From JAAURS01 sp044923475 (GTDB lineage: Bacteria > Cyanobacteriota > Cyanobacteriia > Thermosynechococcales > Thermosynechococcaceae): a DNA stretch of 64,000 bases. Under the pieces are notes generated by a model that worked only from the letters and a program-made list of their open reading frames with translations, had not been told where the DNA came from and did not search any database. Positions within the stretch are counted from its first letter, which is position 1. Every line of letters begins with the position of its first letter. Positions 20,701 through 27,213 of this stretch are shown piece after piece. The position numbers were made by a program, and so were the translations under genes. The stretch covers positions 2,914,001 through 2,978,000 of the forward strand of contig NZ_CP137338.1 in the NCBI RefSeq assembly GCF_044923475.1, given 5' to 3'.

Positions 20701-21791
20701 CGCTTTGCGCTACCGATCGCTCCGCAGAATACATTACCAGTCGTCACTCCAATGGAACATTTCCACCCCAGTTTTGTTAACGCGACTTGCATTGCCATTG
20801 CAGCCTTAACACCGCGTTCGGCATCGTTTTCGTGGGCGAATGGCGGCAGTCCCATAACGGCAACGAGGGTTGCGCCCTTATCGTCCACGCTAATTTTATT
20901 AATGCTGCCTTCAAAACGATAGAGGTTAGTTTGTATTGCTAGCATTGCATCTTGTGCTTGCTGTAGCGAGATATCTTCTAGGTTGGGTAAGTTGACAAAC
21001 AGTAGCGTTACCCAACGGTATTCCGCCAACCACTCTCGATGTCCGGTACCCAGTCTTGTTAGAATGGCAGCAGGGATGTAGGCTTTCAAACCAGCCTCGA
21101 GGTCGCGCGGTAAAGCTGGCTGCTGCAGCGAGATCGGAGGGGGCTTCAGATTGGTGCAAAGCAGTCGCACATTCCCGTGTTCGAGCAGGCTACCCTGGGA
21201 ATCTGCCTGGATGAGCGTCCAGGCATCGGATGAAATCACGACCCATCCAGGATTTGCTTGCTTTTGTAATTGTTTGGTTTGAACGAGCGGCACGCCAGAA
21301 AGTGCGAACTCCCAGCGTTTATTGATCCCTCCCAGGTGGGCGATCGCAATCTCGCCAGCGGCAACGCTAATCCGAAGCGATAGGGAAACATTTTCCACAG
21401 TGACATGCGTTTGAAGCGTTTCTTGAATGGTTAGCGCGCATTGTCCGGCATAAAGGACCTGTGACTTCAACGTTTCAGGTCGAGAATCTGACAACCACAG
21501 CGCCAAAAGCCCATCTCCAGCAAATTTAACGACATCACCCCGATATTGATGAATTAAGTCGATCGTTTGACCGAAATAGGCATTGAGAATCTGAGTCAGT
21601 TCTTCTAGCCCTGCCGAACCGGATTGCATCAAATATTCTGTAAGCTTCGTAAAACCGGATATGTCGATAAAGACCGCTACAGCAGCATATCGTTCGCTCA
21701 AGGGGCAAGCGATCGGCGTTGCATCCTGTAAAAGTCGTCGAACGATAAAGGATGGAACGTAACTTGCTAGTGTTTCGACGAGATCGTCCAC
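17715..21791 (-). CDS. Two-domain class III cyclase with ATPase and TPR regions (soluble-adenylyl-cyclase-like)
   Basis: 1358 residues, starting at a GTG. Two class III cyclase homology domains occupy about residues 30-190 and 255-420. The first keeps the metal-binding Asp residues (FIDISGFTKLTEY and FAGDGLLALW). In the second the first Asp position is Asn (LLFVNLPNLED), while ISVDDKGATLVAVMG and a GVTTGNVFCGAIGSAKRREYTTIG block remain. An AAA-type ATPase follows with P-loop GEAGIGKS (~465), then TPR-like helices from ~830 to the end. This matches the layout of mammalian soluble adenylyl cyclase (C1-C2-ATPase-TPR). Activity as a cyclase is likely, but AMP versus GMP specificity is not settled. 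A CRP-like palindrome lies ~150 bp upstream. Confidence 0.85.
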   Translation of the reverse strand: MDDLVETLASYVPSFIVRRLLQDATPIACPLSERYAAVAVFIDISGFTKLTEYLMQSGSAGLEELTQILNAYFGQTIDLIHQYRGDVVKFAGDGLLALWLSDSRPETLKSQVLYAGQCALTIQETLQTHVTVENVSLSLRISVAAGEIAIAHLGGINKRWEFALSGVPLVQTKQLQKQANPGWVVISSDAWTLIQADSQGSLLEHGNVRLLCTNLKPPPISLQQPALPRDLEAGLKAYIPAAILTRLGTGHREWLAEYRWVTLLFVNLPNLEDISLQQAQDAMLAIQTNLYRFEGSINKISVDDKGATLVAVMGLPPFAHENDAERGVKAAMAMQVALTKLGWKCSIGVTTGNVFCGAIGSAKRREYTTIGNKVNLAARLMQVARECILCDATTYKATRQRITFRALPSVCLKGIEQPVIAYQPLKFNRQIPLEPISNLVGRGVERQRLIRWLETCLQRQRRGIFIVEGEAGIGKSQLIASFLTWMQAQDIAYLIGSGDAIEQNTPYYLWRQILSQLLPIADGPNAEFQSVRLRQALNLPADLEPLMPLLNFILGVNFPETALTRSMLPSVRSENTRLMLLEIIRHSLGHAKPIIILENAQWIDSASWSLLLAACQQSFPIQFVILSRPSTQDGFDGYLRLKQLSIVETISLQRLSREETGDLICQKLNASSISKGLLLPIYQKTEGHPLYSMELAQSLLGAGNIQIRPSDRQLILSSSVSLAVELPTTLQALIMDRIDHLSPPQQLALKTASAIGRSFVYPLLHEIYPLETDKPDLPIHLQGLQEINLITLIAPSENIAYSFQSLITQDVAYHSMLFAQRRALHHAIAEWYERNQSANLAAYYPRLVYHWSRAKNSAKTLQFLAKAGDRAFQGGAYAEAVSFFTKALTLSSAELPQPALLRASWHRQLAEAYIGLGQLPKGITQLQCAVRLLDSPIPETNRSLALGLLRNILRQVCHLMGLPKGNKVPASVQETRLELTRAYICLGEAYYYAHCRTLATYASSIGLNLAESLPPSPELASIYANMCFVVGTNKMHGLARHYAKLADRTVQRIHTPLSSHGWVLLVTGAYKSGCGQWESAREALDRAAEIFHRTRERHHLAEALSAIALIDHCQGNFNAALSLWQQTLSLGEEGDDIQAQSWGLLGQAEEFLCLGQYEEAQHCTQLAQVILSPQEQLICEQIRLMGISALISFNRGDVPTALESALKSLNLIRQSPPIAIYILEGYASTAQVYLLLLKHHPELIRPYMREVSIACQAMDRYANAFAIGKSRAFRLNGYKAWLEGNDRRARRLWQEALLYANRLTMPYERACSHYEYGCHLQKNSSLKQQHLREAVRGFERLGAQHHLALAQQSLSQSR

Positions 21792-22401
21792 AATTCACAT
21801 TCCTTAACGGTCGCCTGTTGAGAATTAGGACGGAGGCTGAGGTAGAGATAGACAATTACACTTTAAATCAAGATTTCCATCCGAATCTTCATTTTTCAAA
21901 AAAGCAGGGGAAATCTTAGTCAATCTTTCTCCCTCTTCTAAGTGACCTCGATCACTGCATAGATGCATCAGAATCGCTAGATTACTCCTACAGCCTCATA
22001 TTTGACCCATATTAAGGTGTGCAAATTATTATGAAGTACCTGATTGACTGAAAAACGTCTAAAACCATTTGGCTTCGTTGTTATCTCGCTCGGGAATTAA
22101 TTTTCAAGCTAATAGTAACAGTTCATTAAAATGGACTTACTTTTCTATAGTTCTCTTTAGAAGACTTTAGCTGCGAGCCGAGAAATTAATTTCCTGGCGG
22201 AGGTTGTAACTCAGCCGGAGATTTGTCAGTCAATGAGATGAAGCATACCCTTTAATGATGCTTGTTTTATCGGTCTAAAAGTAAATTGTTTCAGCGTGAT
22301 AATTCAAGCTGCATCCGCGAGGCTTGCACTTCTTTTGTGCCGTAACTCAACCATAAACACAATATTTAAAAATATTTGTCCGTTCACCAAAGGTAATCAA
22401 C
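21792..22401. other. Divergent intergenic region between the cyclase and DyP-unit genes
   Basis: About 610 bp without a gene. It must hold the promoters of the leftward cyclase gene and the rightward two-gene unit. Its one clear landmark is the palindrome at 21941-21956. The right half is AT-rich. CACCAAAGGTAATC lies before the ATG at 22402 and provides only a weak ribosome site (AAAGG). Confidence 0.5.
21941..21956. promoter_or_regulatory. CRP-like palindrome
   Basis: AGTGACCTCGATCACT is a perfect inverted repeat of AGTGA/TCACT around a 6-bp spacer. The core GTGA-N6-TCAC equals the core of the CRP consensus (TGTGA-N6-TCACA) used by cyanobacterial cAMP receptors such as SYCRP1. It sits 150 bp upstream of the cyclase gene and 445 bp upstream of the gene at 22402. 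Feedback of cAMP on the cyclase gene is an inference. Confidence 0.5.
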
Positions 22402-23637
22402 ATGTACGATGTACCTGGCTTTGCCGATCGAGTTTCCGAAACCGTCTTATCCGAATGGAACCAGCAGATTAATACCATCTTTACCCAACAACAAAACCAA
22501 GGATTGCGCAGCCGCTTCATGGTCCTAGACCCCGCAATCATCCCTAACTCCAACGTCACCGATGCCGTCAAATGGGTCGGTAACCCCGCCGAACCCGAAT
22601 TTTGTCAAAATATCGAAGTCGCCCGTCAACTCTCCGACTTTGGTATCCGGGGCCGCCAAGTCCTCCATAACGAATACCTGGAATACCACATCACCTTCCG
22701 CGTTGATGCCCAAGGTCGCCAACGCCCCAAACGCGTCGAAATTACCACCGAATTGCGGGAATATTGGCTTACCCTCGCCATTCACGACCCCCTCCAAATG
22801 CAGGCGATCGCCCAGGACATCCTCAAGCAACCCATCCCCTTCACCGCCTTCTATGGCCCTGGCGTCACCGACCCCAACCAACTCTCCCCCCAAGAGCGCG
22901 AACGACGCTTCTCCAACTTCGTCGCAGGAGATGGGAGAGGAAGTAGCCCCATCGGCTCCCTCAACCGCGACAACGCCCTCTTTATGAGCCATCCCATCAA
23001 CGGCCTAGACGACCTCATCTTCATCGTCATGTTTGGGGCCACCCCCCGCAGAGTCAGAGCCGATGGCGGCGAACGCAAAGCCCTCCTCCACGAACTCTTC
23101 CGCGCCGCAGACACCACCTTTCTCGCCTGTCGCCATGCCGACCCCGCTGCCGCTGCCGCCGCCCACGATGCCGCCTCCGCAGGCCGAACCGTCGCCTTTG
23201 CTAATCCCCTCGGCATGTACCTGCGCACCTTCAACGCCGATGTCTTTTCCTTCAACGGTCAACCCCTTCCCGAAAACTGGATCCGCTTCAGTCGCGGCAA
23301 CCCCAACCTGCACCAACGCTTGGAATTTGGCCCCTCCGACGACGAACCCTTCTTCCTCGACGATATTGTCTTCTCCGAAGGCGGCGAAGACCGTCCCCTC
23401 ACGGGTGGCTACGATATCGTCGCCAAAATTGAAGTTGGCCCCATGCTGGTCGTCGGACAACCGACCCCCATCGCCGCGAACGAATTTTTAGACATTCCCG
23501 CCAGCGAACCGATCCGCTGCCGCGAAGCCGATGTCTGTACCACCATCACCCAAATCAAAGCCGAATTCGACGCTCAACCGATGATGGCGCGCATTGGGCC
23601 GCGTCGGATGGGACCTGTAGGGGGACCTGTGGGATAG
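22402..23637 (+). CDS. Unknown 411-residue protein encoded upstream of a DyP peroxidase
   Basis: A soluble-looking protein with no signal peptide. It has a VLHNEYLEYHITFRVD stretch, an ITTELREYWLTLAIHDP block, an Ala/His-rich segment (HADPAAAAAAHDAASAG) and two Cys near the end (IRCREADVCTTI). The C-terminus is Gly/Pro/Met-rich. I do not recognise a named domain, though the EYLEY and TTE-x2-EYW blocks look like conserved family motifs. Only 10 bp separate it from the DyP gene, so the two are almost certainly cotranscribed. A role in peroxidase function (substrate supply, cofactor, partner) is inferred from that linkage only. Confidence 0.75.
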   Translation: MYDVPGFADRVSETVLSEWNQQINTIFTQQQNQGLRSRFMVLDPAIIPNSNVTDAVKWVGNPAEPEFCQNIEVARQLSDFGIRGRQVLHNEYLEYHITFRVDAQGRQRPKRVEITTELREYWLTLAIHDPLQMQAIAQDILKQPIPFTAFYGPGVTDPNQLSPQERERRFSNFVAGDGRGSSPIGSLNRDNALFMSHPINGLDDLIFIVMFGATPRRVRADGGERKALLHELFRAADTTFLACRHADPAAAAAAHDAASAGRTVAFANPLGMYLRTFNADVFSFNGQPLPENWIRFSRGNPNLHQRLEFGPSDDEPFFLDDIVFSEGGEDRPLTGGYDIVAKIEVGPMLVVGQPTPIAANEFLDIPASEPIRCREADVCTTITQIKAEFDAQPMMARIGPRRMGPVGGPVG

Positions 23638-23647
23638 GAACGCACCG

Positions 23648-24883
23648 ATGTTACAAGAAGGAATCTACTTCGACAAAGGTCAAACCCCCGGACGCTGCTT
23701 TGCGATCGCCTTTCTCCGCGCCCAGCAAGGAGCCACTGCAGAGCAAGTTGGGCTGTTAATGGGTCAAATCTGGGAAACGTGTCAGGATCTCAAACAGGGC
23801 AAGGTTAGCGATCTCCCAGACGTGGAAGTTCCCGCAAGCGGACTCACCGTATTGCTCGGATATGGTCCCAAAGCCTTTGCCCTCCCCGGAGCCCAACGCC
23901 CTCTCCCCGAAGGACTTCAGCCCAGATTTCAATTTCGCTCGCCCTTGCAAGGCGGTGGGAATCCCATCTTAATCGGGACGAGATTGAACTACCTCCAGGG
24001 CTTACAACGGAACCTCGCCACCGAAGAAATTGCCCTCCAATTCATTGGTGATACGCCCTTGGCGGTTTCTAGGGCGATCGTCGAAATTTGGAAAGTACTG
24101 CAAGATAATGTCAATCCCGCCCTAGGCGAGGCGGTGCTTTCCATTAGCGGTTCCTTCATGGGCTTTAACCGGGAAGATCATCGCAGTTGGATTGACTTCC
24201 ACGACGGGATTTCCAACTTACCCAGCGGCGATCCTCGGCGTCAGGTGTTAGAAATTAAACCCGAAACCGCAGGCAACGATACCTGGACCATTGGCGGTAC
24301 CTATCTCGCTTTTCTCCGGCTTCCGGTGGATTTACAGACTTGGCGATCGCTCCCTCGTCTAGAGCAAGAACTTCTCGTCGGTCGCGATAAACTCACGGGG
24401 TGCGCGCTCACCCAGCTCGATCTTCAGGGTCAAAGTACGCCCGTCAGCGGGTGCCCTTTCACAGGCACGCGATCCGTCATCGAACCGGGCAATGAGTCTT
24501 TCCGCGAAGCCCCCCAAGCAGTAGCACCCACGGTGCAAAAAAGTCATATTCAACGGGTGAATCAAGTTAAAGATGGCAACCTGAGCAACCCGAGTTCTTT
24601 TCGGATTTTCCGGCAGGGCTATGAATTTATGGATGGCATCGAAGGCGGAGAATTACGGTTAGGGCTGAACTTTGTCAGCTTTCAGGACTCGCCCAGACGC
24701 ATCATGGGCATCCTATCCCAACGCTCCTGGATGCAGGAGGTGAATTTTGGTGGCGATGCCAGTACTGTGCCTCCCGGCGCGCCGGAATTATTAAGAGTCC
24801 AAGCTGCGGGGATTTATTTAGTTCCACCCGTCATTGCAACAGAACAGTTCCCAGGTCAGAATATCTTGATGCCGCTAGCCTGA
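23648..24883 (+). CDS. DyP-type heme peroxidase
   Basis: A 411-residue member of the dye-decolourising peroxidase superfamily. Landmarks: FHDGISN (~184), equivalent to the GxxDG motif with the distal catalytic Asp; GGTYLAFLRLPVDLQTW; a QELLVGRDKLTG block; and the proximal heme-ligand His in KSHIQRVN (~299), followed by FRIFRQGYEF and the C-terminal GLNFVSFQ strand. These enzymes oxidise dyes, phenols or lignin-like compounds with H2O2. No signal peptide or encapsulin-targeting tail is visible. It follows the unknown gene at 22402 with a 10-bp gap (ribosome site AGGAA). Confidence 0.85.
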   Translation: MLQEGIYFDKGQTPGRCFAIAFLRAQQGATAEQVGLLMGQIWETCQDLKQGKVSDLPDVEVPASGLTVLLGYGPKAFALPGAQRPLPEGLQPRFQFRSPLQGGGNPILIGTRLNYLQGLQRNLATEEIALQFIGDTPLAVSRAIVEIWKVLQDNVNPALGEAVLSISGSFMGFNREDHRSWIDFHDGISNLPSGDPRRQVLEIKPETAGNDTWTIGGTYLAFLRLPVDLQTWRSLPRLEQELLVGRDKLTGCALTQLDLQGQSTPVSGCPFTGTRSVIEPGNESFREAPQAVAPTVQKSHIQRVNQVKDGNLSNPSSFRIFRQGYEFMDGIEGGELRLGLNFVSFQDSPRRIMGILSQRSWMQEVNFGGDASTVPPGAPELLRVQAAGIYLVPPVIATEQFPGQNILMPLA

Positions 24884-24979
24884 TCTAGGTTATTTCATCC
24901 CAACCATATAGGAAGTATGCTGGGCGATCGCATCGGCTTGGGTGACCGAATAGCAGGCATTGAGCAAAGTGCATTCAAC

Positions 24980-25068
24980 TCGATCCTGGGGTGTTTCTTT
25001 GATGCGATCGTACTACGGATGCAAAAACAGAGGTGCTCATGAGATCGCGTTTGTAGATTGTAAGCCGA
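24980..25068. repeat. Dispersed repeat, rearranged partial copy
   Basis: GATCCTGGGGTGTTTCTTTG at about 24982 followed by TACTACGGATGCAAAAACAG match, in permuted order, parts of the larger repeats at 25863 and 26858. The copy is incomplete, lacking the central AATCAAGTTGAGTTCAG block. It lies between the DyP gene and the first toxin-antitoxin pair. Nothing else is recognised in the ~290-bp gap it occupies. Confidence 0.6.
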
Positions 25069-25174
25069 ATTATGAGAAGTAGGATTTGGTGCGGTCAAGC
25101 TTCTATGATTTTCCAAAAATTCAGTGAGGGCGATCTCCCTCACTCCAGTAAATCGGTTGTTTGCGGGTTGGAAA

Positions 25175-25447
25175 TTATAAGTTCTTGAGCAATTTATCGT
25201 AGTTGCTGTGCGACCCAATCCAAAACCATACAATTGTATCAGAGCCTTTCATGACTCCTACAGCACGCCAGCCAATGCCTGCCCTTACTGAGTATGTGGG
25301 CATATTCGTGTTGAGTTTTTTGAATTCCAAACTAGGGTGGGAAGGGTTTTGTTTCCAGAGTTTATAGTTCTTACGGGCTGTTTTTTGGACTCTTTCGGGT
25401 AATTCAGCAAAGAGTTGGATAAACTCATCGGTCAATTCTGACTTCAT
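25175..25447 (-). CDS. RelE/ParE-type toxin
   Basis: A 90-residue basic protein with the compact RelE/ParE pattern: two N-terminal helices (IQLFAELPERVQKTARKNYKLW) and beta strands ending SVRAGIGWRAVGV and IVWFWIGSHSNYDKLL. The conserved Arg-rich strand (YSVR, GWRAV) and a C-terminal His-containing strand are where RelE-family RNases or ParE gyrase poisons carry functional residues. It overlaps the upstream antitoxin gene by 4 bp (ATGA), the usual type II toxin-antitoxin arrangement. The target (mRNA or gyrase) cannot be told from sequence. Confidence 0.75.
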   Translation of the reverse strand: MKSELTDEFIQLFAELPERVQKTARKNYKLWKQNPSHPSLEFKKLNTNMPTYSVRAGIGWRAVGVMKGSDTIVWFWIGSHSNYDKLLKNL

Positions 25448-25692
25448 AATTCATCAAAACCCATTGCCCTGGTTTTTCCAGCTTCAGAATTTTGCAGAGC
25501 TTGGGAGGCTAGCTCTTCTAATTTCGATCCTTGGGGGTATGATAGTGTTTGCTGCCACTGTATTTCATTCTCGATATCTTCAATGAGCTGCTCTGCAAGT
25601 TCATTTTGTAGGTAATCTGGCAAGTCTTGCGCTTTTCTAAAAGCCTCTGCGAGCAGGTGAGTCATGGCTTCACTTTGGTCGATCGTATTCAC
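25444..25692 (-). CDS. Antitoxin of the RelE/ParE-type pair
   Basis: An 82-residue acidic protein directly upstream of, and overlapping, the toxin gene. The N-terminal half (AMTHLLAEAFRKAQDLPDYLQNELAEQLIEDIENEIQW) is helical and resembles small cyanobacterial antitoxins. The C-terminal half (SKLEELASQAL through MGFDEL) is flexible and would wrap the toxin. Such antitoxins usually repress their own operon. The DNA-binding fold is not clear, so the assignment rests partly on gene order. Confidence 0.7.
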   Translation of the reverse strand: MNTIDQSEAMTHLLAEAFRKAQDLPDYLQNELAEQLIEDIENEIQWQQTLSYPQGSKLEELASQALQNSEAGKTRAMGFDEL

Positions 25693-25862
25693 TACTATGA
25701 TAGCAGATGGCTTCTAAATCGCTGTTACTAGCGTGGCTGGTCTTGAAGAAAATGCATCGTTATTTTCAGGGGTTGTCAAGTTGTCTTCTAATTTATGAGA
25801 GGAAGCATTATGTTCCGCAAAAAGTGATTTCACACTAATCAGCTAGTAGATTGACAAAGCGC

Positions 25863-26006
25863 TCGCACTATAGATGCGAAAGAAAAAAATGCTAAAGCGA
25901 TCGCGACTGGTATCATTACGAATCAAGTTGAGTTCAGTAAGGAGCAGATCGAGGCGTTAGGTCAGTTTTTTCTGGTCGATCCTGGGGTGTTTCTTTGATG
26001 CGATGA
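25863..26006 (+). repeat. ~143-bp dispersed repeat, copy 1
   Basis: This runs from CGCACTATAGATGCGAAAG through GCGATCGCGACTGG and AATCAAGTTGAGTTCAGTAA to GGGTGTTTCTTTGATGCGAT. It matches 26858-27000 closely in the same orientation. In one frame it reads AIATGIITNQVEF then SKEQIEALGQFF, so it may be the remnant of a coding sequence. It lies in the 465-bp gap between the two toxin-antitoxin pairs. The rest of that gap shows no gene. Confidence 0.75.
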
Positions 26007-26157
26007 CCTCCGGTCGGTCGTAGACCATCGCACTACGGATGCGGCAGCAGAAGATCTGAGGCGATCGTTTTGCGGATTCAGAAAAGCAATCCTCTCAATA
26101 TTCGCAGTATTCCTGAAGATAGGTTACGATCGAGGTGGGTTATCTTGGCAAAGTAAA

Positions 26158-26394
26158 ATGCTAAAAGTTAATGTGGAAGAGGCTTTGCGCGATCTAAAGC
26201 CCTTGTTGGAGCAAGTTGCTCGGGGGGAAGAGGTTATTTTGTGCGAACAGGATAAGGCATTTGCTAAATTGGTACCGTTGAAGTCAAGGGAACGATGGCT
26301 GGCTGAGATGGCGGAATTTAGAGGGTCACTACAGGTTAGTGGAGAAGCATTAAGCGCAACGATTGTTAACGCCCGTCAAGAGGATCGCGATTGA
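26158..26394 (+). CDS. Phd/YefM-like antitoxin
   Basis: A 78-residue protein. Its first half, MLKVNVEEALRDLKPLLEQV followed by ARGEEVILCEQDKAFAKLVP, is the Phd/YefM DNA-binding fold (a strand, a helix and the GEEVxL turn). The C-terminal half is the toxin-binding tail. It partners the PIN-domain toxin that follows, whose TTG start overlaps its stop. Autoregulation by the complex is the rule in this family. Confidence 0.8.
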   Translation: MLKVNVEEALRDLKPLLEQVARGEEVILCEQDKAFAKLVPLKSRERWLAEMAEFRGSLQVSGEALSATIVNARQEDRD

Positions 26395-26828
26395 TTTATC
26401 TCGATACAAGTGTTATTGCTCCTTTCTATTGGCAGGAGCATTTGAGTGAAGTAGTGCAAGAGTTATTGCGCAATGAAGCTGAAGTTGCTTTGAGTCAGTT
26501 GGTTGAAGTAGAGCTATTCTCAGCTTTGTCGCGGCGTATCAGAATGGGAGAGATTTCTCAAGCTCAGGCTGGAGCGATCGCCGATCGGTTTGAAGCAGAT
26601 ATCGATGATGGATTTTATACTCGTCTTCCAGTTGAAGCCTTGCACTATAGATTGGCGCGGGACTGGATTCGTAGATTTGATACACCTTTGCGGACGTTGG
26701 ATGCACTACATTTAGCGATCGCTTCTGCGCGGGGAATACGCTTGATTACAGCAGATCGAGGTTTGGCTGGCAGTGCTGAAGCTTTTGGCGTTGAAGTTGA
26801 GTTGTTAATGCTACCTGAGGGAGGTTAG
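26391..26828 (+). CDS. VapC-like PIN-domain toxin
   Basis: A 145-residue PIN-domain ribonuclease. The N-terminal MIYLDTSVIAPFY strand carries the first catalytic Asp. Further acidic residues follow in LVEVELFSAL, in TLDALHLAIA and in LITADRGLAG. VapC toxins cut tRNA or rRNA. Translation probably starts at the TTG at 26391, overlapping the antitoxin stop codon, so the two proteins are translationally coupled. The pair is flanked by direct copies of the 143-bp repeat. Confidence 0.85.
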   Translation: MIYLDTSVIAPFYWQEHLSEVVQELLRNEAEVALSQLVEVELFSALSRRIRMGEISQAQAGAIADRFEADIDDGFYTRLPVEALHYRLARDWIRRFDTPLRTLDALHLAIASARGIRLITADRGLAGSAEAFGVEVELLMLPEGG

Positions 26829-26857
26829 GCGTATCAGTTTCCTCTATAAACAGCGAT

Positions 26858-27000
26858 CGCTCTACGGATGCGGAAGCACAGGTGCTGAGGCGATCGCGAC
26901 TGATATCATTACGAATCAAGTTGAGTTCAGCAAGGAGCAGATCGAGGCGTTAGGTCAGTTTTTTTAGGTCGATCTTGGGGTGTTTCTTTGATGCGATCGC
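26858..27000 (+). repeat. ~143-bp dispersed repeat, copy 2
   Basis: CGCTCTACGGATGCGGAAG through AATCAAGTTGAGTTCAGCAA to GGGTGTTTCTTTGATGCGAT, in the same orientation as copy 1. Its frame reads AIATDIITNQ then VEFSKEQIEALGQFF and a stop. Direct copies on both sides of the VapC pair make that pair a ~1-kb cassette that could be lost by recombination. The remaining gap to 27213 shows nothing recognisable. Confidence 0.75.
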
Positions 27001-27213
27001 ATTTGTGAATTGTAAGAGGCTGTTTGAGAAGTCCCATTCATTTCTGCATTCGCCCCCCTGCCTCCCAACTAAAGCCCTTCAGGCAATGCTGCGGCGTTGA
27101 CCAGATCGGTGACTGAAAGTTATGGATCACTTGTAAGTAGGTCGGCTTCACCATAGCCGATTTGTCTGGCTTCAACCAGTCCCTAAACGGTGATGATTGA
27201 ACTAGAGGTAAAT

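Noticed and set aside
22525..23491. Several long overlapping frames inside the gene at 22402
   Set aside because: They are shadows caused by high GC and codon bias; the 411-codon frame with family-like blocks and tight linkage to the DyP gene is the real one.
23648..24883. Encapsulin cargo peptide on the DyP peroxidase
   Set aside because: The C-terminus (FPGQNILMPLA) does not show the usual Gly-Ser-Leu-type targeting extension and no encapsulin gene is nearby.
24980..27000. CRISPR array
   Set aside because: The repeats are ~143 bp, few, irregularly spaced and separated by genes, without the short repeat-spacer pattern.
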